Notes: generated by a model not told the origin, from the sequence alone. A DNA stretch of 64,000 nucleotides from Xanthobacter tagetidis (GCF_003667445.1 NZ_RCTF01000002.1:1-64000), one strand, 5' to 3'; shown: positions 17,327 to 26,809, counted from the stretch's first letter. Made by a program: numbers and translations.

Positions 17327-17823
17327 CAGTTCCGGCCCCGGGTCTCGTCCCGCTCACCCTCACCGTCAACGGCGACGAGGTCGCGCGCATGGTGCCGCCG
17401 CGCACCACGCTCGCCGATTTCCTGCGCGCGGAATTGGAACTGACCGCGACCCATGTGGGCTGCGAGATGGGCGCTTGCGGTGCCTGCCTGGTCCTGCTGG
17501 ACGGCGTGCCGGTGCATGCGTGCCTCGTGTTCGCGGTGCAGGCGGAGGGGCAAAAGGTGGAGACCGTGGAGGGCCTCGTGGCGCGCGGCGCGCTGGCGCG
17601 GCTCCAGGCGGCATTCCATGAGCGCAACGCGCTCCAGTGCGGCTTCTGCACCCCCGGCATGCTGGTGAACGCCTACGCGCTGCTGGAGCGCGGCGACGTG
17701 CCGGACCGTGAGGAGATCCGCGACGCCCTGTCCGGAAACTACTGCCGCTGCACCGGCTACGAGGCGATCGTCGACGCCATCGAGACCGCCGCCCGCGCGG
17801 CGCAAGAGGAAAGCGTCGGATGA
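17323..17823 (+). CDS. Molybdenum hydroxylase [2Fe-2S] (small) subunit, CoxS-like
   Basis: A 166-residue ferredoxin-type subunit. The plant-type cluster ligands lie in CEMGACGACLVLLDG plus a following Cys; the second, all-helical cluster uses CGFCTPGM and NYCRCTGY. Both clusters look complete. It is coupled by ATGA overlaps to the medium and large subunits on either side. It transfers electrons from the Mo site to FAD. Confidence 0.93.
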   Translation: MTVPAPGLVPLTLTVNGDEVARMVPPRTTLADFLRAELELTATHVGCEMGACGACLVLLDGVPVHACLVFAVQAEGQKVETVEGLVARGALARLQAAFHERNALQCGFCTPGMLVNAYALLERGDVPDREEIRDALSGNYCRCTGYEAIVDAIETAARAAQEESVG

Positions 17824-20234
17824 ACGCGCCCCTGGCCTTCGACCGTCCCGGCCGCCCGTCGCCCGAGGGCGCGGAGCACGCGCCCGCCTCCGGGCGCCAT
17901 GTGGGCGCGCCTCTGCCGCGCCCGAACGCCAAGCGCCTTCTGGCCGGCCGCGGAGCCTATGTGAGCGACCTGAAGCTGCCGCGCATGCTGCATGCGGCCT
18001 TCGTGCGCGCGCCCTTCGCCCATGCCCGCATCGTCCGCATCGGCCTGGATGCGGCGCGTGCCGCGCCGGGGGTCGTGCTGGTGGCGACCGGGGAGGACCT
18101 CGCCAAGCTGTGCACGCCCTGGGTCGGAACGCTCGACCATTTCAAGGGCATGAAGTCCGCGCCCCAATTGCCGCTGCCGCTGGAGCGCGTCACCTGGAGC
18201 GGGCAGGCGGTGGTGGCCGTGGTGGCCGAGAGCCGCGCCGCCGCCGAGGACGCGGCCGAACTGGTCGAGGTCGGCTACGAGGAACTGCCGGTTCTGGCGG
18301 ACCTCGACACGGCGCTCGCCCCCGACGCGCCGCGCATCGCGCCCGGCTTCGCGGACAATATCTGCTTCCGCAGCGTGGTGGAGACCGGCGAGGTGGACGA
18401 CGCCTTCGCCGCCGCCGCTCATGTGGTGGAGGCCGACATGGCGTTCGGCCGCCACACCGGCGTGACCCTGGAGCCGCGGGCGCTGATCGCCGACTTCGAC
18501 GCCAGCGAGCGCCGCCTCACCGTGCACCACGCCACCCAGACGCCGTTCCAGTTCCAGGACCTCTATGCCCGCCATTACGGCCTGCCCGAGGCCCGGGTGC
18601 GGGTGGTGGCGCCGGACGTGGGCGGCTCGTTCGGCATCAAGCTGCACGTCTATCACGAGGACATGGCGGTCATCGGCCTGTCCATGCTGGCGGGCCGGCC
18701 GGTGAAGTATGTGGCCGACCGGCTGGAGGCCTTCGTCTCCGACATCCACGCCCGCGACCACCGGGTGCGGGCCAGGGCGGCGCTGGACGCCAACGGCCGC
18801 CTCATCGCCATCGCCGCCGAGGACGAGACCGCCATCGGCCCTTTCTCCACCTATCCCCGCACCAGCGCGGTGGAGGGCAACCAGGTGATCCGCCTGATCG
18901 GCGCGCCCTACCGGCTCGATGCCTATCGCGGCGACCTGAAGGTGGTGTTCCAGAACAAGACCCAGACCAGCCAGTACCGCGCGGTGGGCCATCCCATCGC
19001 CTGCGCCGTCACAGAGCACCTGATGGACCGCGCGGCCGCGCGCCTCGGCCTCGACCCGTTCGACATCCGGGCCCGCAACCTGATCCCGGACGACGCCTAT
19101 CCCTGCGCCTCCGCGACCGGCTACCGGTTCGAGAAGCTCTCGCACGAGGCCTGCCTCGCGCGGCTGAAGGGGCTGATGGACTATGACCGCCTGCGCGCCG
19201 AACAGGCGGAGCTGCGCGCGCGCGGCGTTCATCGCGGCATCGGCATCGCCGCCTTCGTCGAGATCACCAACCCGACGCCCGCGTTCTACGGCGTCGGCGG
19301 CGCGCGCATCTCGGCGCAGGACGGCGCGGTGATCGCGATCACGCCGTCCGGCGAGGTGCGCTGCACCATCTCGGTGACCGAGCAGGGGCAGGGGACCGAG
19401 GCCATCATCGGCCAGATCGTCGCCGACTATCTCGGCGTGCCGCAGGAGGTCGTGCGCGTCATCACCGGCGACACCGAGACGACGCCCCATGGCGGCGCCA
19501 CCTGGGCCTGCCGCGGCGCCGGCATCGGCGGCGAGACCGCGCTCCAGGCGGCGAAGAAGCTCAAGGCCAACGTGCTGAAGGTGGCCGCCGCCATCCTTCA
19601 GGCGCAGCCGGGCGACCTCGACCTCGTGGACGGCCAGGTGGTGGCGGCGTCCGGCGGCGCGGCGCGGCTGTCGCTTGCCGAGGTGGCGCGCATCGCCTTC
19701 TTCCGCTCCGACACGCTGCCGCCGGGCACCGACGCGCAGCTCACCGTGGCGCACCACTTCGCGCCCTCGGGCTATCCCTTCGCCTTCACCAACGGCATCC
19801 ACGGCTGCCATGTGGAGGTGGATGCCGAGACCGGCCTCGTGAAGATCCTCCGGCACTTCGTGGTGGAGGATTGCGGCCGCATCATCAATCCGCTTCTGGT
19901 GGACGAGCAGGTGCGCGGCGGCGTGGTGCAGGGCCTCGGCGCGGCCTTCTTCGAGGAATGCCGCTACGACGGAAACGGCCAGCTGCTCAACGGCTCGCTC
20001 GCCGACTATCTCGTGCCCATGGCGTGCGAGATGCCGGACATCGCCATCGCCCACATGGAAACGCCGACCAAGGACACCGAGCTCGGCGCCAAGGGCTGCG
20101 GCGAGGCCGGCACCGCCGCCGCCTCCGCCGCCGCGCTGAACGCCGTGAACGACGCGCTGGCGCCCCTCGGCGCGGTGCTGACCCAGATCCCCATGACCCC
20201 CGCGCGCATCCTGACGGCGCTCGGGGCCTTTTGA
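17820..20234 (+). CDS. Molybdenum hydroxylase molybdopterin-binding (large) subunit, CoxL/XDH-like
   Basis: An 804-residue xanthine dehydrogenase/CO dehydrogenase-family large subunit carrying the Mo-pterin cofactor. The active-site loop reads SQYRAVGHP near residue 385, unlike the CO-specific AYXCSFR of true CoxL and unlike the usual AYRGAGR of form-II enzymes. The conserved catalytic Glu region GAKGCGEAGTAA is present near the C-terminus. It should hydroxylate a C-H bond, probably on a heterocycle or an activated acid. No coxDEF-type maturation genes are nearby; the Liv-type importer and CoxG gene follow in the same direction. Confidence 0.9.
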   Translation: MNAPLAFDRPGRPSPEGAEHAPASGRHVGAPLPRPNAKRLLAGRGAYVSDLKLPRMLHAAFVRAPFAHARIVRIGLDAARAAPGVVLVATGEDLAKLCTPWVGTLDHFKGMKSAPQLPLPLERVTWSGQAVVAVVAESRAAAEDAAELVEVGYEELPVLADLDTALAPDAPRIAPGFADNICFRSVVETGEVDDAFAAAAHVVEADMAFGRHTGVTLEPRALIADFDASERRLTVHHATQTPFQFQDLYARHYGLPEARVRVVAPDVGGSFGIKLHVYHEDMAVIGLSMLAGRPVKYVADRLEAFVSDIHARDHRVRARAALDANGRLIAIAAEDETAIGPFSTYPRTSAVEGNQVIRLIGAPYRLDAYRGDLKVVFQNKTQTSQYRAVGHPIACAVTEHLMDRAAARLGLDPFDIRARNLIPDDAYPCASATGYRFEKLSHEACLARLKGLMDYDRLRAEQAELRARGVHRGIGIAAFVEITNPTPAFYGVGGARISAQDGAVIAITPSGEVRCTISVTEQGQGTEAIIGQIVADYLGVPQEVVRVITGDTETTPHGGATWACRGAGIGGETALQAAKKLKANVLKVAAAILQAQPGDLDLVDGQVVAASGGAARLSLAEVARIAFFRSDTLPPGTDAQLTVAHHFAPSGYPFAFTNGIHGCHVEVDAETGLVKILRHFVVEDCGRIINPLLVDEQVRGGVVQGLGAAFFEECRYDGNGQLLNGSLADYLVPMACEMPDIAIAHMETPTKDTELGAKGCGEAGTAAASAAALNAVNDALAPLGAVLTQIPMTPARILTALGAF

Positions 20235-20279
20235 CCAGACCATGACCAGAACCAAGAAACGCCACTCCGGGAGGATGAC

Positions 20280-21527
20280 ATGACAGGACCCTTCGAGCGT
20301 CCCTTCTCAAGCGTATCCCGCCGCGCCGTGCTCGCCGGCATGGGTGCCGGCGTCGGCCTGCTCGCCGCGCCCGCCATCGTGCGCGCCCAGGCGGACACCA
20401 TCCGCATCGGCTTCCCCACCCCGCTCACCGGCCCGTTCGGCGCCGAGGCGAAGGACCAGGTGAAGAGCGCGGAGCTCGCGGTGAAGCTCGCCAACGACAA
20501 GGGCGGCATCGCCGGCCGCAAGGTCGAGCTTCTGGTGCGCGACGACAAGCTGAATGCCGGCGAGGCGGCGACCCGCACCCTCGAACTGATCGAGAAGGAC
20601 AAGGTCCACGCCGTGGTGGGCGCGCTCTCGAGCGCGGTCCAGCTCGCCGTGAACGAGGTGACGCGCGCCCGCAAGGTGATCTACGTCTCCATCAGCCAGT
20701 CCGACACCATCAACGAGGTGAAGGACTTCTCGCGCTACACCTTCCACGAGGCGCTCAACCCGCACATGACCACCGCCGCGGTGGCGCGCGCGACCTTCAA
20801 GAAGGGCTCGAAGGTGGCCTTCCTGGTGGCGGACTACGCCTACGGCCACGAGATGCTGCGCGGCTTCAAGCGCGCCGCCGCCGAGATGGGCGCCGAGGTG
20901 GTGGGCGAGATCCTGCACCCGTTCGGCACGCCCGACTATTCGACGCTGATGCCGCGCCTGCGCGCCATGAAGCCGGACATCCTCGCGATCTGCAATTTCG
21001 GCCGCGACCAGGCCAACGCCATCAAGCAGGCCAACGATTTCGGCATGAACAAGCAGATGCAGATCGTGGTGCCGGTGCTGCTGCACAACCAGCGCATCGC
21101 GGTGGCGCCCGAGGTGTTCGAGGGCGTGATCGGCGGCGCCAACTATTATTGGCAGCTGGAGCAGACCGTGCCCACCGCCAAGAGCTTCAACGCCGCCTTC
21201 AAGGCGGCCTATGACGACGCCGTGCCCACCGACTACGGCGCCTACGGCTTCACCGGCGTCTCCTCCCTGCTGCTCGCCATGGAGAAGGCCGGCGGCACCG
21301 ACACCGAGAAGGTGGTCGATGCGCTGGCGAGCCTCAAATACGACGTGGCCAAGGGCCCGCAATATTACCGCGCCTGCGACCACCAGTCGGTGCAGTCGGT
21401 GCTGGTGCTGAAGTCCAAGCCCAAGGCGGCGATGACGAGCCCGGTGGACCTGTTCGACATCGTCGCCAACGAGCCCGGCTCGGAGCAGATGCTGCGCACC
21501 TGCGCCGAGCTGGGCTTCCCCACCTGA
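20280..21527 (+). CDS. Branched-chain amino-acid-type ABC transporter substrate-binding protein
   Basis: A 415-residue LivK/Leu-type periplasmic binding protein. The N-terminus has a Tat-like motif, SRRAVLAGMGAGVG, and cleavage after VRAQ. The mature part shows the type-I fold pattern IRIGFPTPLTGPFGAEA and GRKVELLVRDDK. A GGGAGGATG ribosome site precedes the ATG. It follows the hydroxylase genes after 45 bp, so the ligand is probably the hydroxylase substrate or a relative rather than leucine. A 364-bp repeat block separates it from the permease genes. Confidence 0.88.
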   Translation: MTGPFERPFSSVSRRAVLAGMGAGVGLLAAPAIVRAQADTIRIGFPTPLTGPFGAEAKDQVKSAELAVKLANDKGGIAGRKVELLVRDDKLNAGEAATRTLELIEKDKVHAVVGALSSAVQLAVNEVTRARKVIYVSISQSDTINEVKDFSRYTFHEALNPHMTTAAVARATFKKGSKVAFLVADYAYGHEMLRGFKRAAAEMGAEVVGEILHPFGTPDYSTLMPRLRAMKPDILAICNFGRDQANAIKQANDFGMNKQMQIVVPVLLHNQRIAVAPEVFEGVIGGANYYWQLEQTVPTAKSFNAAFKAAYDDAVPTDYGAYGFTGVSSLLLAMEKAGGTDTEKVVDALASLKYDVAKGPQYYRACDHQSVQSVLVLKSKPKAAMTSPVDLFDIVANEPGSEQMLRTCAELGFPT

Positions 21528-21891
21528 GGGGGCGCCCGGGCGGTTTCGGCCGCCTTCGGCGGAGTTCTTGCGCTGGGCCCCGGCTCTCCTTCCACGGCGC
21601 GGTGCGCCGTTGCAGTCGGCCGGGGCGCGAGGCAGGAGCCTTGTCCCTGCCGGCAGCGGTCCCTGGCCAAGCGACGGCGCAGCCGGAGCGCCGAGCCGGG
21701 GTCCAGGGGAAAGGTCCTGCGCAGCAGGCGAAATTCCCTTCTCCCCGTGCGGGAGAAGGTGGATCGCGGCGCAGCCGCGAGACGGATGAGGGGGCGGGCG
21801 CGCGGGCATTCCGGGCGGCGCGAGCCCCTCACCCCCGACCCCTCTCCCGCAAGGGGAGAGGAGAGAGTGCATTGTCGCTGAAAGAAGCCCG
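21528..21891. repeat. RIME-like mosaic palindromic repeat between livK-like and livH genes
   Basis: There is no gene in these 364 bp. The core at 21737-21861 has nested hairpins: CCTTCTCCC/GGGAGAAGG (21737-21759), CGCGGC/GCCGCG (21765-21779) and CCTCTCCC/GGGAGAGG (21841-21861), with GATGAGGGG and CCCCTCACC arms between. This arrangement matches the rhizobial intergenic mosaic element (RIME) family as I know it. The left part (21528-21736) is GC-rich with no clear feature. Confidence 0.7.
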
Positions 21892-22767
21892 ATGGACCTT
21901 GAACTCATCCTGATGCAGCTGTTCTCCGGCCTCGCCCTCGGGGCGATCCTGGTGATGGTGGCGCTCGGCCTCACCATCGTCTTCGGCATGCTCGGCATCG
22001 TGAACTTCGCCCATGGCGCGCTGTTCATGGTGGGCGCCTATGCCGGCCTGTGGGTCGCTGCGCAGACCGGCAGCTTCTGGTGGGCGCTCCTCGTCGCGCC
22101 CATCGCCATCGGCGTGCTGGGCATGGCGATCGAGCGCTTCCTCATCCGCCCACTCTACGGCCGCTCGCCGGACGACCCGCTGCTGCTCACCTTCGGCCTC
22201 GGCTATGTGCTGGTGGAGAGCGTGCGCATCACCTTCGGCACCGACGGCATCCCGTTCTCGGCGCCCGAGGCGCTCCAGGGCGTGGTGGACCTGGGCGTCG
22301 GCTATTTCCCGCTCTACCGGCTGTTCGTGGTCGGCGTGGTGGCGCTCGTCCTGCTGCTGCTCTGGGTCGCGCTGGAGAAGACCCGCTTCGGCCTGATCGT
22401 GCGGGCCGGCGCGCGCGATCCGCTCATCATGAAGGTGCTGGGCGTCGATGTCGGCCGGCTGTGGCTGCTGGTGTTCGGCCTCGGCGTCGGCCTCACCGCG
22501 CTCGGCGGGGTGCTCGCCGCGCCGATGCGCAATGTGAGTCCGGAGATGGGCACGCTGGTGCTGGCCGAAGCCTTCGTCGTCACCGTCATCGGCGGCATGG
22601 GCTCCCTGCTGGGCGCGGTGGTGGCCGGCCTCCTTGTGGGCATCGCCGTGAGCATGACGGCGCTGTTCGCCCCCGAGATGGCGACCATCGTCATGTTCGC
22701 CTTGATGGCCCTCATCCTCCTGGTGCGTCCGCAAGGCCTGTTCGGCCGGCCCGGCGCGGGCGCGTGA
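21892..22767 (+). CDS. livH: Branched-chain-type ABC transporter permease LivH
   Basis: A 291-residue permease with about eight hydrophobic segments. It shows the LivH hallmark GLTIVFGMLGIVNFAHGALFMVGAY near the N-terminus and the C-terminal VIGGMGSLLGAVVAGLLVG loop. It forms the membrane channel with LivM. It starts immediately after the repeat block with only a weak ribosome site (AAAGAAG), so expression relative to the binding protein may be reduced. Confidence 0.92.
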   Translation: MDLELILMQLFSGLALGAILVMVALGLTIVFGMLGIVNFAHGALFMVGAYAGLWVAAQTGSFWWALLVAPIAIGVLGMAIERFLIRPLYGRSPDDPLLLTFGLGYVLVESVRITFGTDGIPFSAPEALQGVVDLGVGYFPLYRLFVVGVVALVLLLLWVALEKTRFGLIVRAGARDPLIMKVLGVDVGRLWLLVFGLGVGLTALGGVLAAPMRNVSPEMGTLVLAEAFVVTVIGGMGSLLGAVVAGLLVGIAVSMTALFAPEMATIVMFALMALILLVRPQGLFGRPGAGA

Positions 22768-22793
22768 GGAGGCGGCGCGTGAGCGGAGACCCC

Positions 22794-23810
22794 ATGATGT
22801 CCACCACCGAACTTGCCGCGCCGGGCGCGCTCCCCGCCCACGGCCCGGTCTCCGCCGGCCGCGCGCTCGACCGCTGGCGCGTGCCCCTGACCGTGGCCGT
22901 GCTGTGCGTGCTGCCCTTCGTCCTGCCCTCGCAGGCGCTGGCGGTGAACGTGCTGATCTACGGGCTGTTCACGGTCGGCTTCAACCTGCTGTTCGGCTAT
23001 ACCGGGCTGCTCTCCTTCGGCCATGCCGCCTTCTTCGGCGCCGGCGCCTATCTCACCGGCATGTCCATCGTCCATTTCGGCTTCGGCTGGCTCGGCGCCA
23101 TGCTCACCGGCGTGGTCGGGGCGAGCCTCCTGTCGGCGGTGATCGGCGCGCTCGCCATCCGCACCCGCGGCATCTATTTCTGCATGGTGACGCTGGCGCT
23201 GGCGCAGCTCGTCTACTACCTCGCGCTCCAGGCCTCGGGCTGGACCGGCGGCGAGAACGGCCTGCGCGGCTTCACCGTGGCGCGGGCGGAGCTGATCGGC
23301 GGGTTCTCGGTGAACCTGCTCGATCCGCTGCAGAAGTACTACTTCCTCATGGTGTTCGCGGCGTTGGCGCTGTGGTTCGTCTCGCGGGTGCTGAATTCGC
23401 CGTTCGGCGCCGCCATTGAGGCGGTGCGCGAGAACGAGACGCGGGCGCGCGCCTGCGGCTTCGACGTGGAGCGCACCAAGCTCCTGTCCTTCATCCTCTC
23501 CGGCGCGCTGTGCGGGCTCGCCGGCACGCTCTCGGCGCTGCATCTGTCCATCGTGCCGCTCGACGCGCTCAGCGTGCACACCTCGTCCATCGTCGTGATG
23601 ATGACCATGCTGGGCGGTGCCGGCTCGTTCTTCGGCCCGTTCGTGGGAGCGCTGGTGTTCCTCCTGATCGAGGACGTGGCCTCGCTGTGGACCTCCCACT
23701 GGCAGCTGATCGTCGGCATCGTCTTCATCCTGTTCGTGCTGTTCATGCCCAAGGGCATCTGGGGCAGCCTGATCGCGCTCGCGCGCCGCGAGGGGAGGGC
23801 GCCGCGATGA
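22794..23810 (+). CDS. livM: Branched-chain-type ABC transporter permease LivM
   Basis: A 338-residue permease with the LivM pattern FNLLFGYTGLLSFGHAAFFGAGAYL and the ATPase-contact region ENETRARACGFDVERTKLLSF. The start is uncertain: GTG 22779 has the better ribosome site (AGGAGG), while ATG 22794/22797 is in the same frame with GGAG 5 nt upstream. Its TGA overlaps the livG ATG. Confidence 0.9.
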   Translation: MMSTTELAAPGALPAHGPVSAGRALDRWRVPLTVAVLCVLPFVLPSQALAVNVLIYGLFTVGFNLLFGYTGLLSFGHAAFFGAGAYLTGMSIVHFGFGWLGAMLTGVVGASLLSAVIGALAIRTRGIYFCMVTLALAQLVYYLALQASGWTGGENGLRGFTVARAELIGGFSVNLLDPLQKYYFLMVFAALALWFVSRVLNSPFGAAIEAVRENETRARACGFDVERTKLLSFILSGALCGLAGTLSALHLSIVPLDALSVHTSSIVVMMTMLGGAGSFFGPFVGALVFLLIEDVASLWTSHWQLIVGIVFILFVLFMPKGIWGSLIALARREGRAPR

Positions 23811-24559
23811 CCGCCATCATGAGCGTCACGGACGTCGGCCGCTCGTTCGGCGGCTTCGTCGCCCTCGCCGGCATCACCGCGGAGTTCGAGCGCAACAAGG
23901 TGACGGCGGTGATCGGCCCCAACGGCGCCGGCAAGAGCACCTTCTTCAACGTGCTCTCGGGCGTGCTCGCGCCCTCCACCGGCTCGATCCGCTTCAAGGG
24001 CCAGGAGCTGAAGGGGCTGAAGCAGCACCGCTTCGCCCATCTGGGCATCGCCCGCTCCTACCAGATCACCAACCTCTTCCCGCATCTGTCGGTGGAGGAG
24101 AACGTGCGCGTCGCCGCCCAGGCGCTTCGCACCCGCTACGACATCCTGCGCCACCGGGAGAGCTATCCGGAACTGCCGCAGAAGGCCGAGGCGGCGCTCG
24201 CCCAGGTGGGGCTGCTCCACCGGCGCGGCCGGCGCGCGCGCGACCTCGCCCATGGCGAGCAGCGGGCGCTGGAGATCGCCATCGCTTTGGTGGCCGATCC
24301 CGAGCTGCTGCTGCTCGACGAGCCCACCGCCGGCATGGGGCCGGAGGAGACCAAGGACATGGTGGCGCTGATCGAGCGCCTCGCGGCCGATCGCACCATC
24401 CTGCTGGTTGAGCACAAGATGAAGATGATCCTCGGCCTGTCCGACCGCATCCTGGTGCTGCATCACGGCCGGCTCATCGCCGACGGCACGCCGGCTGCGG
24501 TGCAGTCCGATCCGGAGGTCCGGCGCGTCTATCTGGGACAGAACGATGGCTATGCTTGA
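23807..24559 (+). CDS. livG: Branched-chain-type ABC transporter ATPase LivG
   Basis: A 250-residue ATPase. Walker A is GPNGAGKST, Walker B LLLLDEPTAG, and the switch His lies in VEHKM. The LivG-type SYQITNLFPHLSVEENV segment follows the Q-loop. The signature reads LAHGEQRALEIAIAL, the usual degenerate form of this family. It overlaps livM by 4 nt and livF by 14 nt, so translation is coupled. Confidence 0.92.
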   Translation: MTAIMSVTDVGRSFGGFVALAGITAEFERNKVTAVIGPNGAGKSTFFNVLSGVLAPSTGSIRFKGQELKGLKQHRFAHLGIARSYQITNLFPHLSVEENVRVAAQALRTRYDILRHRESYPELPQKAEAALAQVGLLHRRGRRARDLAHGEQRALEIAIALVADPELLLLDEPTAGMGPEETKDMVALIERLAADRTILLVEHKMKMILGLSDRILVLHHGRLIADGTPAAVQSDPEVRRVYLGQNDGYA

Positions 24560-25253
24560 GGTCGAGAAGCTCAACGCCTGGTACGGCCCGAGCCATGTGG
24601 TGCACGACCTCTCCTTCGCCGTCGAGGAGGGCGAGATCGTCGCGCTGGTGGGCCGCAACGGTGCCGGCAAGACCTCGACCCTGCGCGCCATCATGGGGCT
24701 GATGCCGCGCGCCGAGGGGCGGGTCGCGTTCGACGGTACGAGCCTTCTGCCGCTCGGCGCCCATGCCCGCTTCCGGCTCGGCCTCGGCTACGTGCCGGAG
24801 GACCGCCGCATCGTGCCCGGCCTCACCGTGCGCGAGAATCTGGAGCTGGGCCTCGTGGCCGCCGGCCGCACCGACGTGGGCGCCGCCATCGACGAGATCG
24901 CCCGGAGCTTCCCGCGCCTCAAGGAGCGGCTCAACCAGCAGGGCACCACCATGTCCGGCGGCGAGCAGCAGATGCTCGCCATCGCCCGCGCCATCATCTC
25001 CCGCCCGAAGATGGTGCTGCTCGACGAGCCCTCCGAAGGCATCATGCCGGTGCTGGTGGAGGAGATGGGCACGCTGTTCCGCACCCTGCGCGACCAGGGC
25101 ACGACGCTGCTGCTGGTGGAGCAGAACGTGGAATGGGCGCTGAAGCTCGCGGGCCGCGCCATCATCATCGACCAGGGCGAGAAGGTGTACGAATCCAGCG
25201 CCGCCGCTCTGCTCGCCGACAAGGACATCCAGGACCGCTACTGCGCAGTCTGA
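24546..25253 (+). CDS. livF: Branched-chain-type ABC transporter ATPase LivF
   Basis: A 235-residue ATPase: Walker A GRNGAGKTST, signature MSGGEQQMLAIARA, Walker B MVLLDEPSEG, C-terminal LVEQNVEWAL. It partners LivG. The start lies inside the end of livG. It completes a five-gene importer embedded between the hydroxylase and coxG genes. Confidence 0.92.
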   Translation: MAMLEVEKLNAWYGPSHVVHDLSFAVEEGEIVALVGRNGAGKTSTLRAIMGLMPRAEGRVAFDGTSLLPLGAHARFRLGLGYVPEDRRIVPGLTVRENLELGLVAAGRTDVGAAIDEIARSFPRLKERLNQQGTTMSGGEQQMLAIARAIISRPKMVLLDEPSEGIMPVLVEEMGTLFRTLRDQGTTLLLVEQNVEWALKLAGRAIIIDQGEKVYESSAAALLADKDIQDRYCAV

Positions 25254-25285
25254 GGAGGCCCTTCGGCCTCCGGAAGGAGCACGAG

Positions 25286-25753
25286 ATGGAGATCACCGGC
25301 GAATACCGCATCGCCGCCCCCCGCGACGTGGTGTGGCGGGCGGTGCTGGACCCGCAGGTGCTGGCCGCCTGCATCCCCGGCTGCAAGGAGCTGGAGCAGA
25401 CCGCGGAGGGCGCCTATGCCGCCAAGGTGCAGCTCAAGGTAGGGCCGGTCTCGGCCACCTTCACCGGCACGGTGGAGCTTTCTGACCTCGATCCGCCCGC
25501 CGCGTGCCGCATCGTCGGCCAGGGCAATGGCGGCATCGCCGGCTTCGCCAAAAGCGAGGCGAAGGTGACGCTCGCCGAGGACGGCGCCGAGACGGTGCTT
25601 TCCTACGTCGCCGACGCGCAGATCGGCGGCAAGCTCGCCTCGCTCGGCGGCCGGCTCATCCAGGCGACGGCGCGGAAGCTCTCCGACCAGTTTTTCTCCG
25701 CCTTCGCCGCCAAGGTAGGGGCGGGCGAGACGGCGGCCCCGCCGGCGGGATGA
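25286..25753 (+). CDS. CoxG-like SRPBCC-family protein
   Basis: A 155-residue START/SRPBCC-fold protein beginning MEITGEYRIAAPRDVVWRAVLDPQVL, with the CoxG hallmark CIPGCKELE near residue 35. CoxG family members accompany Mo-hydroxylases and anchor or assist CO dehydrogenase at the membrane. Here there is no C-terminal hydrophobic anchor, only a short Ala/Pro tail. Its position at the end of the operon ties the Liv importer genetically to the hydroxylase. Confidence 0.85.
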   Translation: MEITGEYRIAAPRDVVWRAVLDPQVLAACIPGCKELEQTAEGAYAAKVQLKVGPVSATFTGTVELSDLDPPAACRIVGQGNGGIAGFAKSEAKVTLAEDGAETVLSYVADAQIGGKLASLGGRLIQATARKLSDQFFSAFAAKVGAGETAAPPAG

Positions 25754-25776
25754 CGCGTCCGGCCGGCGCGGGACCA

Positions 25777-25806
25777 GGCGGGACGAGACTAGGCGGGACG
25801 AGACCA
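25777..25806. repeat. Tandem 15-bp duplication in convergent gap
   Basis: GGCGGGACGAGACTA is followed directly by GGCGGGACGAGACCA, with a degenerate third start. It lies between the convergent coxG and LysR genes. Confidence 0.6.
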
Positions 25807-25858
25807 GCGGGATTTGCCCGTTGTGCGGCAGGATCAGGCCGGTCCGTCCCGGCGGTCC

Positions 25859-26791
25859 TCAGGCGCGGCCTACGGCGCGCGGCGCACGGGGCGAAGGGCT
25901 GCCCGCGTCGGCGGTCGGGTGGAAGGCCGCCACCTGCGCCAGCTCGCGCTCCACGAAGTCCCCCAGATGCTCGGCGGCGGCGCTCAGCGCCATCGGCCGG
26001 CGGTGCAGCACCAGCTCGATCGCCGGCAGGTCCGGCAGCCCGTCCCTCGGCCCCGGACACCGCATCCCCGGCTGCACCGCGCAGCGCGGAAACACCGACA
26101 CCGCAAGGCCTGCGAACACCGCGGCCTGAAGCCCGGCCAGGCTTTCGCTGAACGAGGTGATGGTCCATCGCCGCCCCGCCCGCCCCAGTGCCTCCAGCGC
26201 CCGCTGGCGGTAGACGCTGCCCGGCGGTAGCACCGCGAGCGGCACCACCTCCTCCGCCTCCGGCCGGTCGTGGAGCCCCGCGACCCAGGTCAGGGGCTCC
26301 CGCCGCACCACGGTTCCGGTCTTCAGGTCCGGCTGGAGGGTGGCGATGACGAGGTCCAATTCGTCGCGCAGCATCGCCTCGTAAAGATGAACGCTCCGCA
26401 TGCACCGCATCTCGATTTCCACATGCGGATGGGCCCTCGCGAAACGGCGCAGGAGCTGGGGCAGGAGATAGGCGGCGTAGAGGTCCGGCACGCCGAGGGT
26501 GACTGTGCCGCGGATTTCGGACGCATCGAAGCGGGCGCGCGCCTCGTCGTTGAGGCGCATGATGGCGCGGGCATATTCGAGGAACACCTCGCCGTCGGCG
26601 GTGAGCTTCAGATGCCGGCGGTCGAGATCGAACAGCGGCCGCCCCAGCGCGTCTTCCAGCCGCTTGATCTGCTGGGTCACGGCCGGCTGCGTTCGGCCCA
26701 CCACCCGACCGGCCGAAGTGAGGCCGCCCGTGTCGACGATGGCGAGGAAGGTGCGGACCAAAGCGATGTCGAGGTCGGGGATCATAACCAT
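25859..26791 (-). CDS. LysR-family transcriptional regulator, divergent from tct/sau cluster
   Basis: A 310-residue LTTR. The HTH reads LDIALVRTFLAIVDTGGLTSAG with recognition helix TQPAVTQQIKRLEDALG; the effector domain follows from about residue 95. There is no obvious ribosome site; ATG 26785 is an alternative start. It is divergent from TctC, with a perfect 8+13+8 inverted repeat 19 bp upstream of its start. It is the likely regulator of the TctCBA-dehydrogenase-ligase operon. Confidence 0.88.
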   Translation of the reverse strand: MVMIPDLDIALVRTFLAIVDTGGLTSAGRVVGRTQPAVTQQIKRLEDALGRPLFDLDRRHLKLTADGEVFLEYARAIMRLNDEARARFDASEIRGTVTLGVPDLYAAYLLPQLLRRFARAHPHVEIEMRCMRSVHLYEAMLRDELDLVIATLQPDLKTGTVVRREPLTWVAGLHDRPEAEEVVPLAVLPPGSVYRQRALEALGRAGRRWTITSFSESLAGLQAAVFAGLAVSVFPRCAVQPGMRCPGPRDGLPDLPAIELVLHRRPMALSAAAEHLGDFVERELAQVAAFHPTADAGSPSPRAPRAVGRA

Positions 26792-26809
26792 AAGGATCGC
26801 GAATGCCGA

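Noticed and set aside
17757..20255. An 832-codon open frame antisense to the large hydroxylase subunit
   Set aside because: It is a high-GC shadow frame: low-complexity His/Arg/Gly/Ala composition, no motifs, and fully explained by the coding strand.
16466..25753. A genuine aerobic CO dehydrogenase operon (coxMSL + coxG)
   Set aside because: The large-subunit loop lacks the CO-specific CSFR motif, maturation genes coxD/E/F are absent, and an organic-solute importer sits inside the cluster.
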